This document shows positions 7,951 through 17,142 of a DNA stretch of 64,000 bases, in pieces. The DNA comes from Paenibacillus pabuli (GTDB taxonomy: Bacteria > Bacillota > Bacilli > Paenibacillales > Paenibacillaceae), in contig NZ_CP073714.1 in the NCBI RefSeq assembly GCF_023101145.1, forward strand, positions 2,790,001 to 2,854,000. The letters run 5' to 3'. The notes below the pieces were generated by a model. That model was not told the DNA's origin. It worked only from the letters and a program-made list of their open reading frames with translations, and did no database searches. The stretch's first letter is position 1; every line of letters begins with the position of its first letter. Both the position numbers and the translations under genes were made by a program.

Positions 7951-8685
7951 ATGGATCAACATGAAGATTTAAATGAAGAAGCCAAGCTGGAGGGGATTTC
8001 CCAATTCCCGGATAACGAAGAACTTACCATTACACGAGTTGAACGAACGAAGAGTAGAGAGGCTCGTTATCGAATTACCTTTGGTTTATATTCAATTACG
8101 GTGCTTGAAGATGTAATGATTAAATATCGGATGACCCGAGGGAATACCTTTCTGAAAAAAGACTTGGAAGAGATTATCATAGCTGACGAGCGACAGCGGA
8201 CGTATGTGCAGTCTTTGCGATATCTCGAACATAAACCCCGTACACGCCACGAATTAAGTCAGAAGCTTCGTCAGAAGGAGTTTGCTGCACCGTTAATTGA
8301 AGAGGCTCTGGATCGGCTTGAGCGGGAGAATTTGGTCGATGATGAACTGTTTGCGAAGGAATGGACACGCCAGCGTATGGAGGGCCAGCGGAAGGGAAAA
8401 CTGTGGATAAGGCAAGAGCTTCGTCAGAAGGGCATTGCCAATGAACTGATTGCCCAAGCACTGGAAGGTGTAAGTACAGATACGGAATTTGAAACAGCTC
8501 TAACCGCAGGACGCAAAAAATGGAATCAGGTCAAAGGAGACATCCAGGAGAAGAAACGTAAAACGCTTCCCTTCTTGATGAGACGAGGTTTTTCCATGGA
8601 TATGGTACGTCGAGTCGTAAATTGTTTAATTGAAGAAGACGAGGAACAAGACCACGAAGATGGCGAAGCGTTGTTATGGGATTAG
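7951..8685 (+). CDS. recX: RecA regulator RecX
   Basis: A 244-aa RecX, which binds RecA filaments and modulates their activity. The central part has the repeated three-helix RecX pattern (R-Y-L-E-H-K-P-R-T-R-H-E-L, then L-V-D-D-E-L-F-A-K-E-W and R-Q-E-L-R-Q-K-G-I). The N-terminal 70 residues form an extra domain common in Firmicute RecX. The ATG with AAAGGGGAG upstream is chosen over an earlier in-frame start at 7876, which lies just past the terminator stem. A terminator separates it from recA, so it needs its own promoter. Confidence 0.88.
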   Translation: MDQHEDLNEEAKLEGISQFPDNEELTITRVERTKSREARYRITFGLYSITVLEDVMIKYRMTRGNTFLKKDLEEIIIADERQRTYVQSLRYLEHKPRTRHELSQKLRQKEFAAPLIEEALDRLERENLVDDELFAKEWTRQRMEGQRKGKLWIRQELRQKGIANELIAQALEGVSTDTEFETALTAGRKKWNQVKGDIQEKKRKTLPFLMRRGFSMDMVRRVVNCLIEEDEEQDHEDGEALLWD

Positions 8686-8713
8686 CAGACTGGACTCACA
8701 ATACCGCATTCTC

Positions 8714-8743
8714 TTGACAATTTCTTTCGTCAAATACTAAAAT
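8714..8743 (+). promoter_or_regulatory. Probable promoter of rny
   Basis: TTGACA, 18-bp spacer, TAAAAT. It lies in the 310-bp gap before rny, giving a leader of about 245 nt. No ORF or clear terminator is visible in the rest of that gap. Confidence 0.6.
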
Positions 8744-8995
8744 GGACATGAGTCTGTAAGAAATGGACAACCCTTTTTCCTTCCAAAAAAGCGGTTTCTG
8801 TTTTTGAAGATTTATACCATTCATGATTATGGGTTCGTCGGAGACGGCGGATAGTGCGTGGAGACATGTACACTTGAAATGAAAATCGGCGGGGGATCGC
8901 CGTAAGTATTCGTTATTCCCAAAAATATGTAAGGTTTGAAAACTGCAAATTGACCCAAGGAATGCCTTGGAGGAACCAACGAGGAGGTGAACAGT

Positions 8996-10540
8996 ATGCC
9001 AACTACTGCAATCATGATCGTTCTCGTTGTTGCCGCGCTATTCATTGGGTTCGGAGTAGGATATTTTATTCGCAAATCTCTTGCAGAAGCTAAGATCTCC
9101 AGTGCGGAAGAAGCTGCCGTACAAATCGTGGAGAACGCGAAGAAAGAGGCAGAAGCACTGAAGAAAGAAACGGTGCTGGAAGCGAAGGATGAAATTCATC
9201 GCATTCGCGCCGAAGCTGAAAAAGACACTCGTGAACGTCGGAACGAAATTCAACGACAAGAAAGACGATTGTTGCAAAAAGAAGAGTCGCTGGATAAAAA
9301 ATTGGAATCACTCGAACGCAAAGAAGAGCAAGTGGCTAACAAAGAGAAACGAATTGATGAGACACAGCAGCAAATCGAGATGATCTACAAAAACCAGGTG
9401 ACGGAGCTGGAGCGCATATCCAACCTCACCATGGAAGACGCACGCAGTATCATACTGTCCAACGTAGAACAGGAAGTTCGTCATGAGACGGCTCAAATGA
9501 TCAAGGACATTGAACAGCAAGCGAAGGAAGAAGCGGACAAAAAGTCCCGCGAGATTATTACACTCGCTATCCAACGCTGTGCGGCTGATCACGTGGCGGA
9601 GACGACGGTATCCGTTGTTACTTTGCCAAATGAAGAAATGAAAGGCCGGATTATCGGTCGTGAAGGACGTAACATCCGTGCGCTTGAAACCCTTACCGGG
9701 ATTGACCTCATTATCGATGATACGCCAGAAGCTGTTATTCTGTCGGGCTTTGACCCGATTCGCCGTGAAATCGCCCGTACTGCCCTCGAAAAACTGGTGG
9801 CTGATGGACGTATTCACCCGGCACGGATTGAAGAGATGGTGGAGAAATCCCGCAAAGAAGTGGATGAGCGTATCCGTGAATACGGTGAGCAAGCTACCTT
9901 TGAAGTGGGCGTGCATGGTCTGCATCCGGACTTGATTAAAATTCTGGGCCGGTTGAAGTTCCGTACAAGCTATGGTCAAAACGTCTTGAAACATTCGATG
10001 GAAGTCGCTTATCTGGCTGGATTGATGGCTGGCGAACTCGGAGAAGACGTAACCCTGGCAAGACGTGCAGGTCTATTGCATGACATCGGTAAAGCGCTGG
10101 ATCACGAAGTGGAAGGATCACACGTCGAAATCGGCGTGGAACTAGCGAAGAAATACAAAGAACATCCGGTTGTAATCAACAGTATCGCGTCCCATCACGG
10201 GGATTGCGAAGCGACTTCGGTTATTGCCATGTTGGTTGGCGCAGCAGATGCGCTCTCCGCAGCAAGACCAGGCGCACGCCGCGAAACGCTGGAAACGTAT
10301 ATCAAGCGACTGGAGAAGCTGGAAGAGATTTCGGAATCGTTCGAAGGTGTCGAGAAATCGTACGCTATTCAGGCCGGACGCGAAGTTCGTGTTATGGTAC
10401 AGCCTGAGAAAATCGACGATGCTGAAGCCTTCCGCCTCGCGCGTGACATCACGAAGATGATCGAGAATGAACTCGATTATCCGGGTCACATCAAAGTCAC
10501 CGTCATCCGGGAAACCCGTGCGGTTGAATACGCAAAATAG
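8996..10540 (+). CDS. rny: Ribonuclease Y
   Basis: A 514-aa membrane-anchored endoribonuclease that starts mRNA decay in Firmicutes. An N-terminal transmembrane helix (about 5-25) is followed by a long Glu/Lys-rich coiled coil (30-190). Next come a KH domain ([12 protein letters not shown] near 218) and an HD domain with catalytic [11 protein letters not shown] near 360-370. The ATG is chosen because GGAGGTGA ends five bases upstream; an in-frame GTG at 8987 is part of that ribosome site. ymdB follows, as in Bacillus, where RNase Y and YmdB influence biofilm and sporulation choices. Confidence 0.96.
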   Translation: MPTTAIMIVLVVAALFIGFGVGYFIRKSLAEAKISSAEEAAVQIVENAKKEAEALKKETVLEAKDEIHRIRAEAEKDTRERRNEIQRQERRLLQKEESLDKKLESLERKEEQVANKEKRIDETQQQIEMIYKNQVTELERISNLTMEDARSIILSNVEQEVRHETAQMIKDIEQQAKEEADKKSREIITLAIQRCAADHVAETTVSVVTLPNEEMKGRIIGREGRNIRALETLTGIDLIIDDTPEAVILSGFDPIRREIARTALEKLVADGRIHPARIEEMVEKSRKEVDERIREYGEQATFEVGVHGLHPDLIKILGRLKFRTSYGQNVLKHSMEVAYLAGLMAGELGEDVTLARRAGLLHDIGKALDHEVEGSHVEIGVELAKKYKEHPVVINSIASHHGDCEATSVIAMLVGAADALSAARPGARRETLETYIKRLEKLEEISESFEGVEKSYAIQAGREVRVMVQPEKIDDAEAFRLARDITKMIENELDYPGHIKVTVIRETRAVEYAK

Positions 10541-10550
10541 AGCATTACGG

Positions 10551-10582
10551 AAAAGTGGCCGCAGTAGTGGGCCACTTTTCCT
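10551..10582 (+). terminator. Terminator after rny
   Basis: Perfect 10-bp stem AAAAGTGGCC / GGCCACTTTT with a nine-base loop, then a short pyrimidine-rich tail. Confidence 0.75.
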
Positions 10583-10702
10583 GTTGATAGCCTGTTAAAA
10601 GGCATTTTCATAATAAAATGATGAGCAAGAGATAGAGGTCCTGCGAAGTTTCGGATGTTTTGAAGAAAGCTGCGGCTTGGTAGGGATTAAGGAGGCAGTA
10701 AC

Positions 10703-11497
10703 ATGAAAGTTTTGTTTATTGGTGATATTGTAGGGAACGTGGGGCGTAAGGCATTGAAGGAAAACCTGCCCTATCTCAAAACGAAGTATAAGCCACATGT
10801 AGTCATTGTAAATGGTGAAAATGCAGCGGCAGGTCGAGGCATTACCGGCGCAATTGCGAATGAATTTTTCAACTGGGGTGTGCATGGCATCACCCTTGGT
10901 AACCATACCTGGGACAATAAGGACATATTTGATTTTATAGATGATGAGCCGCGTATGATTCGCCCTGCGAATTTCCCGCCGGGAACACCAGGCCGGGGGT
11001 ATACAGTAGTTAAAGGAGAAGGCAAGGAGCTGGCGATTGTCAACTTACAAGGGCGGACGTTCCTGCCTGCTCTGGATTGTCCATTCCGTGTTGCAGATGA
11101 AATTGTGGATGAGCTGCGTCAAGATCATAAATGTATTCTGGTCGATATGCATGCTGAAGCAACATCAGAGAAGATTGCCATGGGCTGGCATTTAGATGGA
11201 CGTGCTTCGCTGGTCGTAGGTACACATACACATGTGCAGAGCAATGATGATCGCATTTTGCCAGGAGGAACAGCGTATTTAACCGATGCGGGCATGGTAG
11301 GGCCGCGTGACGGCATATTGGGCATGGAGCGTGAAGCGGTGCTTCGCAAGTTCTATACCCAGCTTCCGGTACGATTTGTTGTTGATGATGGCAAATGGCA
11401 TTTCCACGGTGTATTTGTGGAGATTGATGAAGCTACAGGTGCTGCAACGCGCATTGAGAAAATTCGTCTGATGGAGGACGAGTGGCGCATGGAATAG
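10703..11497 (+). CDS. ymdB: Metallophosphoesterase YmdB (TIGR00282 family)
   Basis: A 264-aa calcineurin-like phosphoesterase. Metal-binding motifs are visible in order: GDIVG near 6, N-G-E-N near 38, G-N-H-T-W-D near 66, and the H-A-E-A and G-T-H-T-H segments near 150 and 175. In B. subtilis YmdB hydrolyses 2',3'-cyclic nucleotides and affects biofilm formation and motility. AAGGAGG precedes the ATG. It is separated from rny by a terminator and followed by spoVS, matching Bacillus order. Confidence 0.93.
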   Translation: MKVLFIGDIVGNVGRKALKENLPYLKTKYKPHVVIVNGENAAAGRGITGAIANEFFNWGVHGITLGNHTWDNKDIFDFIDDEPRMIRPANFPPGTPGRGYTVVKGEGKELAIVNLQGRTFLPALDCPFRVADEIVDELRQDHKCILVDMHAEATSEKIAMGWHLDGRASLVVGTHTHVQSNDDRILPGGTAYLTDAGMVGPRDGILGMEREAVLRKFYTQLPVRFVVDDGKWHFHGVFVEIDEATGAATRIEKIRLMEDEWRME

Positions 11498-11535
11498 GGG
11501 TATTGTCCCATTTTGCAGGGAAACCCATCTAAAAA

Positions 11536-11562
11536 GAAGGAATTTTTTTGCCTCCCGCGAAT
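11536..11562 (+). promoter_or_regulatory. Sigma-H-like promoter of spoVS
   Basis: GAAGGAATT, 11-bp spacer, CGCGAAT. This fits the sigma-H consensus RNAGGAWWW-N11-12-RNNGAAT at all but the first base of the -10 element. Bacillus spoVS is known to depend on sigma-H. Confidence 0.6.
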
Positions 11563-11614
11563 AACATCTAGTAAGTGGAAACAAACATTCAACATTCCCA
11601 GGGAGGTACTTACC

Positions 11615-11875
11615 ATGGAAGTATTAAAAGTTTCAGCAAAGTCCAATCCCAATTCCGTAGCCGGCGCTCTTGCAGGTGTTCTTCGTGAACGTGGAAATGC
11701 TGAACTGCAGGCAATTGGAGCGGGAGCACTGAACCAAGCCATTAAAGCGGTAGCGATAGCCCGGGGATTTGTAGCACCAAGCGGAGTTGACTTGATTTGT
11801 ATTCCAGCTTTTACAGACATTGTGATTGACGGCGAGGACCGAACGGCCATTAAGCTGATTGTGGAGCCCAGATAA
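11615..11875 (+). CDS. spoVS: Stage V sporulation protein S
   Basis: An 86-aa SpoVS, the normal family length, with the conserved core KVSAKSNPNSVAGA and G-A-G-A-L-N-Q-A-I-K-A. SpoVS is an Alba-like small protein needed for progress through spore coat and cortex stages. It can act independently of known sigma factors, and the biochemical role is still unclear. GGGAGGTA lies eight bases before the ATG. Upstream in-frame codons from 11513 are not used because they precede the sigma-H-like promoter. This gene is strong evidence for an endospore former. Confidence 0.96.
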   Translation: MEVLKVSAKSNPNSVAGALAGVLRERGNAELQAIGAGALNQAIKAVAIARGFVAPSGVDLICIPAFTDIVIDGEDRTAIKLIVEPR

Positions 11876-11894
11876 TACATGCATTTATGCATTG

Positions 11895-11924
11895 AACCTG
11901 TTTACGAAGTAGACAGGTTTTTTT
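11895..11924 (+). terminator. Terminator after spoVS
   Basis: AACCTGT / ACAGGTT stem with an inner TAC/GTA pair, followed by a run of seven Ts. Confidence 0.85.
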
Positions 11925-11965
11925 GCGTTTTTTCCATAACATAACCGGTAAAAGGAGAGATTGCG

Positions 11966-12952
11966 ATGCACAACTGGCGAGTAGCCGATTTTCATTGTGA
12001 TGCTTTGAGTAAAATGCTTATGGATCCTAGCCTTTCATTTGAAAATGCTTCACAGCTGGATGTGAATCTGAGACGCATGAAAGAAGGTAACATCGGTTTA
12101 CAGGCCTTTGCAATCTATTTGCCCGAAGTGCTTGGCAGAGGAAAGTTTGAACATGTGATGGGGCAGTTGGACATCTACCGCAAGCGAGTGGAGAAAACCA
12201 AAAAACAATCTGAAGGTACACATACATTGTTATGGCGGGAACAGCTTACGCAGATCGGGCAGACGGACAGACCATGGGGACTGCTTACTCTTGAAGGTGT
12301 CGATGGACTGGAAGGCAACCTCTTTTATCTGGAGTTATGTTATCAAATGGGAGTGCGGATCGTTGGGCTTACATGGAACTATGCCAATTGGGCAGCTGAT
12401 GGTGTACTGGAGAAACGTGGGGCGGGCCTTACGGAGAAAGGCAGGGAGCTGGTTCACCTTTGTAACCGAGTTGGCATGCTGCTGGATGTGTCACATCTGA
12501 CCGAGGAAGGCTTCTGGGAACTTGCCGATCTTAGTGAACGGCCTTTTATCGCTTCGCATTCCAACAGTTACGCTATATGCCCGCATGTGCGCAATTTGAA
12601 GGATGATCAGATTCGGGCCATTATTGCCCGGGAAGGACGTATCGGATTGACGTTTGTACCCTGGTTCGTGAAACAGGAAGGTGAAGTACGTATTGAAGAT
12701 CTGTTGCCTCATATTGAGCGGATATGTTCCCTGGGAGGGGAGCATCATCTGATGATGGGGTCTGATTTTGACGGCATTTCAACGTATATCCATGAACTTG
12801 AACATACCGGGCAATATCCGAAGCTGATCAATACGCTGCTCAAGCATTACGATGAATCACTGGTTCACGGTTGGATGTGGGGCAATGCCATGAGCTATTT
12901 GGAAGAGAATTTGCCGGAGAAAAATGGGAAAACGGAACATTCGAAAGGATGA
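11966..12952 (+). CDS. Membrane dipeptidase (peptidase M19)
   Basis: A 328-aa zinc dipeptidase of the renal dipeptidase family. Metal ligands appear as ADFHCDA near 8-14 (HxD), the E of LTLEGVDG near 108, and two later histidines in L-D-V-S-H-L and I-A-S-H-S-N. The M-G-S-D-F-D-G motif near 265 completes the active site. It hydrolyses dipeptides, often with D-residues, and may help recycle peptidoglycan or sporulation peptides. AAAGGAGAG precedes the ATG. Reading in frame past the TGA, no stop occurs for another 38 codons (to 13069), which is probably chance. Confidence 0.9.
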   Translation: MHNWRVADFHCDALSKMLMDPSLSFENASQLDVNLRRMKEGNIGLQAFAIYLPEVLGRGKFEHVMGQLDIYRKRVEKTKKQSEGTHTLLWREQLTQIGQTDRPWGLLTLEGVDGLEGNLFYLELCYQMGVRIVGLTWNYANWAADGVLEKRGAGLTEKGRELVHLCNRVGMLLDVSHLTEEGFWELADLSERPFIASHSNSYAICPHVRNLKDDQIRAIIAREGRIGLTFVPWFVKQEGEVRIEDLLPHIERICSLGGEHHLMMGSDFDGISTYIHELEHTGQYPKLINTLLKHYDESLVHGWMWGNAMSYLEENLPEKNGKTEHSKG

Positions 12953-13098
12953 AGCTTTAGGTCTCTCGAAGCGTCTGTTGAAGAGTTTTCTGAAAAAAGG
13001 GGTAAAAGCGAAATCTTCTATGTTCAAGATTTATTTACCAACTATAAAGGATTGATGATTGCAAAATAAGTGTATTTCATGAATTTTCAGCAGTTCGT

Positions 13099-13127
13099 TT
13101 TCATTTCACTTCAAAAAGGGGTATAAT
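13099..13127 (+). promoter_or_regulatory. Probable promoter of pduL
   Basis: TTTCAT, 17-bp spacer, TATAAT, 65 bp before the pduL start. Confidence 0.55.
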
Positions 13128-13191
13128 ACCATAGGATTGTTAAGAGCCTGTCTACAGGCAGGCCATAGATAAACAAGGAGTGAAATTCACA

Positions 13192-13764
13192 ATGAGCAAA
13201 ACAGTACCTGTGGGCGTATCTGCCCGTCACATTCATGTATCTCAAGAGCACGTTGAAATTTTGTTTGGTAAAGGCTACGAATTGACTGAGTTTAAACCTC
13301 TGTCTCAACCAGGACAATATGCTGCTAATGAAACTGTAGCGGTTATTGGTTCGAAAGGACAGTTTGATAAAGTGCGTATTCTTGGACCTGTTCGTCCAGA
13401 AACACAACTGGAAATCTCGATGACAGACTCTTTCGCTATTGGTGTTAAGGCACCTGTACGTGAATCCGGAAGCATCGAAGGTACTCCAGGTATCACCATT
13501 AAAGGACCTGCTGGCGAAGTAACCATTGATAAAGGTGTTATCGTTGCTGCTCGTCACATCCACTTCCATACTTCGGATGCTGCCAAATGGGGTATTGAAG
13601 ACAAACAAATGCTGAAAGTTCGTCTGGGTGGAGACCGAGGTCTGGTACTGGAAAATGTACTGGCTCGTGTGTCGGATTCCTTTGCACTGGACATGCATAT
13701 TGATACAGATGAAGCTAATGCAGCCGGCGCTCGTACCGGCGATACTGCTGAAATCATCGACTAA
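13192..13764 (+). CDS. pduL: Phosphate propanoyltransferase / phosphotransacetylase PduL
   Basis: A 190-aa PduL-type phosphotransacylase. The two signature histidine motifs that bind zinc are clear: V-S-A-R-H-I-H-V-S near 9-17 and V-A-A-R-H-I-H-F-H near 119-127. The enzyme exchanges CoA and phosphate on short acyl groups. With no propanediol or microcompartment genes nearby, this stand-alone copy probably serves acetyl-phosphate/acetyl-CoA metabolism. The ATG is chosen because AAGGAGTGA is eight bases upstream; a GTG at 13180 lies inside that site. Confidence 0.93.
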   Translation: MSKTVPVGVSARHIHVSQEHVEILFGKGYELTEFKPLSQPGQYAANETVAVIGSKGQFDKVRILGPVRPETQLEISMTDSFAIGVKAPVRESGSIEGTPGITIKGPAGEVTIDKGVIVAARHIHFHTSDAAKWGIEDKQMLKVRLGGDRGLVLENVLARVSDSFALDMHIDTDEANAAGARTGDTAEIID

Positions 13765-13850
13765 TCACATTGGAACAATCTTCAGCCGTGATTCTGACGG
13801 TTTGAATGAACGTATAAACCTGAGTATATCCACAGCGTCGTTACATTCCG

Positions 13851-13874
13851 ACCTGAGGATCTCTCAGGTTTTTG
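13851..13874 (+). terminator. Terminator after pduL with competing upstream arm
   Basis: ACCTGAG / CTCAGGT stem, GATCT loop, T-run. A second AACCTGAG at 13817 could pair with the same right arm, giving an alternative fold. Confidence 0.75.
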
Positions 13875-13943
13875 TGTGTTTTCGGGTTGTTCAGCTGACC
13901 TGCGCAGATTTCGGGATAGGCGAAAGGGCAGTGGCTTTGGATG

Positions 13944-13972
13944 TGGAACTACAGCCCAATTCATGTTATAAT
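13944..13972 (+). promoter_or_regulatory. Probable promoter of miaB
   Basis: Extended -10 TGTTATAAT with TGGAAC 17 bp upstream of the hexamer. Apart from this and the pduL terminator, nothing is seen in the 310-bp gap. Confidence 0.5.
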
Positions 13973-14074
13973 TTGCTGTAATGCTCTTTTGATGTATAAA
14001 GTGTGCAAATCATGTGAAACAAAATGAAATAACGATTTTTTATTAATAGAGGCTGTAAGGAGTGACCGAAGGAA

Positions 14075-15631
14075 ATGGCTAAAGACTCAAAAAAGGATTA
14101 CTCCCAATATTTTGATTTCTCCGATGCCAAAGTAATTTCGCAAGATGAATTCAGCAAAAAGATAAGAATCCGGGGTCGGGAGATTAATATCAAGTCGGAA
14201 CCCAATCATCGTCAGGAGAAACAGCGGGGCAAGGAAGACGTTCAGGTGCTTTACGAAACAGCCGTACCCGATGAACTGAAAAACGTGGGGAAAGGCAAAC
14301 ACTATATCGTATATACGTATGGATGCCAGATGAACGAGCATGATTCAGAGACCATTAAGGGACTGCTTGAATCAATGGGATATCAGGCTACCGAGGATCG
14401 CAAAGAGGCAGATATCATCTTGTTAAACACCTGTGCGATTAGGGAAAATGCGGAAGATAAAGTGTTCGGTGAGTTGGGTCATCTGAAAACCCTGAAAACC
14501 GAACGTCCAGGCTTATTGTTGGGTGTATGTGGCTGCATGTCGCAGGAAGAAGGCGTCGTGAACCGGATTATGCAGAAGCATGGCTTTGTGGATATGATTT
14601 TTGGTACACACAATGTGCATCGGCTTCCACATCTGATTCAAGAAGCACTGTTCAGTAAAGAAATGGTTGTCGAGGTATGGTCCAAGGAAGGCGATATCAT
14701 TGAGAACCTGCCGAAAAAACGTGAGGGCATGCGCGGCTGGGTAAACATTATGTATGGTTGCGACAAGTTCTGTACATATTGCATCGTCCCGTTCACACGG
14801 GGGAAAGAGCGCAGTCGACGTCCTGAAGATGTCATTGCCGAAGTTCGTGAACTTGCAAGACAAGGCTTCAAGGAAATCACATTGCTTGGCCAGAACGTCA
14901 ATGCTTATGGTAAGGACTTCACGGATCTGAAGTACAGCTTCGGTGACCTGATGGATGAGATTCGCAAAATTGATATTCCACGGGTTCGGTTTACAACCAG
15001 TCATCCACGTGATTTCGATGATCATCTGATTGAGGTGCTTGCGAAGGGCGGGAACCTGGTGGAGCACATCCATCTGCCCGTGCAATCTGGCAGCACGGAA
15101 GTGCTGAAACGTATGAGCCGTAAGTACAGTCGGGAACACTACCTGAAGCTTGCTGACAAAATTAAAACTGCAATTCCAAATGTCGTGTTAACCACTGATA
15201 TTATCGTTGGTTTCCCGGGTGAGACGGAAGAACAGTTTGAAGATACGCTGTCCCTGGTCAAGGAAGTTGGCTACGACTTTGCCTATACATTCATCTACTC
15301 TCCGCGCGAAGGTACACCTGCTGCGGTGATGGAGGATAACGTGCCGATGGATGTGAAGAAGGAACGTTTGAAACGCTTGAACGAGACGATTAACGCATAC
15401 AGCCACAGCAGCAATGAAAAGCAGCGCGGCAAGGTTGTTGAAGTGCTTGTTGAAGGTGAGAGTAAACGGAATTCCAATGTTCTGGCAGGACGTACACGCA
15501 GCAACAAGCTGGTGCACTTCGAAGGACCTAAAGAATTGATCGGTACTTTTGTACATGTGGAAATCACCGATCCAATGACTTTTTATATTCGGGGCAACCT
15601 GCTCTCAGAGCCAGTAGCCGCCAATCAGTAA
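14075..15631 (+). CDS. miaB: tRNA-2-methylthio-N6-dimethylallyladenosine synthase
   Basis: A 518-aa radical-SAM methylthiotransferase that adds a methylthio group to i6A37 of tRNA. The N-terminal UPF0004 domain carries three cluster cysteines (in [20 protein letters not shown] and GVCGCMSQ). The radical-SAM CxxxCxxC motif is C229, C233, C236 (C-D-K-F-C-T-Y-C). A C-terminal TRAM domain binds tRNA (about 450-512). An N-terminal extension of about 70 charged residues is common in Bacillales MiaB. ricA follows, and the Ric proteins promote MiaB cluster maturation in Bacillus, so the neighbourhood is functional. Confidence 0.96.
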   Translation: MAKDSKKDYSQYFDFSDAKVISQDEFSKKIRIRGREINIKSEPNHRQEKQRGKEDVQVLYETAVPDELKNVGKGKHYIVYTYGCQMNEHDSETIKGLLESMGYQATEDRKEADIILLNTCAIRENAEDKVFGELGHLKTLKTERPGLLLGVCGCMSQEEGVVNRIMQKHGFVDMIFGTHNVHRLPHLIQEALFSKEMVVEVWSKEGDIIENLPKKREGMRGWVNIMYGCDKFCTYCIVPFTRGKERSRRPEDVIAEVRELARQGFKEITLLGQNVNAYGKDFTDLKYSFGDLMDEIRKIDIPRVRFTTSHPRDFDDHLIEVLAKGGNLVEHIHLPVQSGSTEVLKRMSRKYSREHYLKLADKIKTAIPNVVLTTDIIVGFPGETEEQFEDTLSLVKEVGYDFAYTFIYSPREGTPAAVMEDNVPMDVKKERLKRLNETINAYSHSSNEKQRGKVVEVLVEGESKRNSNVLAGRTRSNKLVHFEGPKELIGTFVHVEITDPMTFYIRGNLLSEPVAANQ

Positions 15632-15647
15632 TACACAAACCTAATAA

Positions 15648-15872
15648 GATGAATCTTGGTGGCTTAATATAAAGGTTTGGACATACAGCGCAAGTAGCGA
15701 AGGGAACGGAATCGATTCTGTAGAAGCGAAGCGTTCGCCTTTGTCTCCGAATTTTAAACCTTTGGAAAATATAATCAAGAAAATTCGGAGACAACAGCGA
15801 TCAAAAGAACGATCCGTAACCGTAGCGGTCATGGAGCAATCGTCTGAATTTATATTGAGCCAAGTTTTCATC
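15648..15872. repeat. Large nested-palindrome intergenic element
   Basis: About 225 bp between miaB and ricA that fold back on themselves. The outer arms (15648-15673 and 15849-15872) share GATGAA, CTTGG and AATATAAA in inverted order. An inner perfect 15-bp repeat is TTGTCTCCGAATTTT at 15741 and its complement at 15780-15794, around a 24-nt loop. The loop's AAACCTTT can also pair with AAAGGTTT at 15672. GAATCGATTC and GCGAA/TTCGC palindromes lie inside. It has no ORF, and no second copy was noticed in the window. It may be a miniature mobile or structured-RNA element. Confidence 0.6.
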
Positions 15873-15904
15873 TTATATCATCTCATAGAATGGAGCGATT
15901 TCGA

Positions 15905-16354
15905 GTGGCGCAGGAAGAAGTGCAGTACAACCATTATGGAATGCCTACCTACGATACGCGCAATCTGGTTATACGCGAAGACATTATGGGAAAAGCCAAA
16001 GAATTGGCTGATATGCTTGGAACGAGCGAAGAAGTAAAACAGTTCCAACAGGCTGAGTCCAAAATTCGGGATCATGAACGCATCCAGCAATTGATTGCAA
16101 CGATTAAGAAGAAACAAAAGGAGATCGTTGCTTTTGAGAGCTTCAAAAATGCAGACATGGTCAGCAAAATTGAACAGGAAATTGAGGACTTGCAGGAAGA
16201 GTTGGATGGTATCCCACTCGTTACGGAATTCCAGCAAAGTCAGAGCGATATCAATTATTTGCTTCAGCTTGTCATTTCTGTAATTCGGGATACCGTCTCC
16301 GAGAAAGTGAACGTGGAGGCAGGTACGGATTCACCTCCGACCAGCTGTGGGTAA
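15905..16354 (+). CDS. ricA: RicA/YmcA, YlbF-family regulator
   Basis: A 149-aa helical protein of the YlbF/YmcA family. In Bacillus, RicA (YmcA), RicF (YlbF) and RicT (YaaT) form an Fe-S complex that assists RNase Y mRNA maturation, competence, biofilm and sporulation phosphorelay. The body is a long charged helical bundle. The tail ends with a single cysteine (T-S-C-G), consistent with a cluster ligand. The position after miaB matches Bacillus. I choose the GTG at 15905, which has ATGGAGCG seven bases upstream; the ATG at 15890 lacks a ribosome site. Confidence 0.85.
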   Translation: MAQEEVQYNHYGMPTYDTRNLVIREDIMGKAKELADMLGTSEEVKQFQQAESKIRDHERIQQLIATIKKKQKEIVAFESFKNADMVSKIEQEIEDLQEELDGIPLVTEFQQSQSDINYLLQLVISVIRDTVSEKVNVEAGTDSPPTSCG

Positions 16355-16364
16355 ATAAACGGAA

Positions 16365-16392
16365 GGGTGCGGACGCAGTCCGCGCCTTTTTT
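16365..16392 (+). terminator. Terminator after ricA
   Basis: GGTGCGGAC / GTCCGCGCC stem around GCA, followed by six Ts. Confidence 0.88.
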
Positions 16393-16514
16393 GATCATCT
16401 CTGAAGCATGAGAAAAAAGAGTGGCCGATCCAAACCATGACACTTATCGAAAGCTCCATCCTGTGGGGTTCTTTGTTGTGATAGGCTGTACCTAGCAACT
16501 CCACTGGATAAGAC

Positions 16515-16543
16515 TTGTCCGGTAAGAGCAGGCTTTATATAAT
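16515..16543 (+). promoter_or_regulatory. Probable promoter of the thioesterase gene
   Basis: TTGTCC, 17-bp spacer, TATAAT, 115 bp before the next gene. The rest of the 304-bp gap (16355-16658) shows only the ricA terminator. Confidence 0.6.
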
Positions 16544-16658
16544 GACGAAGCACTCTGGAACATCTACGATAAGAATCAATGCTGGAAACTAATTTATCTT
16601 CCGAAACAACATACATCATGGGCTTTATACTTAAAGTGTACTAAAGGGGAAATGAAGA

Positions 16659-17084
16659 ATGGGTATTTTGGACAAAATGGTTGAAGAAGGAAACGGAAGA
16701 TTTTGGGGCTTTCTCGGTTGTCGATTTATTAAAGGGGACGGGAAAGAAGTACAGATCGCGCTGACAGCAGGCGAACACCACACCAACTCCATGGGAATTA
16801 TTCATGGTGGTGTACTGACCTCCCTGATGGATCAGGCGATGGGTATGGTAGCTACTGCCGCAATGGCAGTAGACAGTTGTGTAACGACGAACCTGAATGT
16901 GCATTTCCTGGCACCCATGAAACAAGGGGAATTAATCGTGACGTCCACAATACTGCATCAGGCTGGTCGTAGTGTGACAACACAATCGGAGGTACGTGAC
17001 GCATCAGGTACGCTGGGATGTATGGCAACTGCAACATTCCGTATAGCAGGAGCAAAAAAGCCAAACACGGAATCCCAAGGTTGA
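16659..17084 (+). CDS. PaaI-family hotdog thioesterase
   Basis: A 141-aa single hotdog-fold protein. The conserved N-S-M-G-I-I-H-G-G-V-L-T-S-L-M-D motif (about 45-60) forms the acyl-CoA active site with its H-G-G and D. C-terminal strands carry V-T-T-N-L-N-V-H-F-L. It probably hydrolyses aryl- or short acyl-CoA esters, but the substrate cannot be read from sequence. AAAGGGGAAATG precedes the ATG. The stop codon overlaps the -35 element of the next gene's promoter. Confidence 0.85.
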   Translation: MGILDKMVEEGNGRFWGFLGCRFIKGDGKEVQIALTAGEHHTNSMGIIHGGVLTSLMDQAMGMVATAAMAVDSCVTTNLNVHFLAPMKQGELIVTSTILHQAGRSVTTQSEVRDASGTLGCMATATFRIAGAKKPNTESQG

Positions 17085-17108
17085 CAAAAGATATTATTAT
17101 GTCATAAT
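17081..17108 (+). promoter_or_regulatory. Promoter with palindromic operator before the NrtR-like gene
   Basis: TTGACA, 16-bp spacer, CATAAT. A perfect ATTATG-T-CATAAT palindrome (17096-17108) covers the -10 element, a good place for autorepression by the NrtR-like protein. Confidence 0.55.
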
Positions 17109-17142
17109 GAAAATATCAAAATGAAAATAGTCGGTGGTGCCC

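Noticed and set aside
9308..9994. 228-aa minus-strand ORF
   Set aside because: Antisense to the rny coding region, no ribosome site and no recognisable domain; a shadow of the coding frame.
12953..13069. 38-codon open extension after the membrane dipeptidase stop
   Set aside because: Length is within chance expectation for an open frame and nothing suggests TGA recoding.
14513..15139. 208-aa minus-strand ORF
   Set aside because: Antisense to miaB; composition is typical of a shadow frame.
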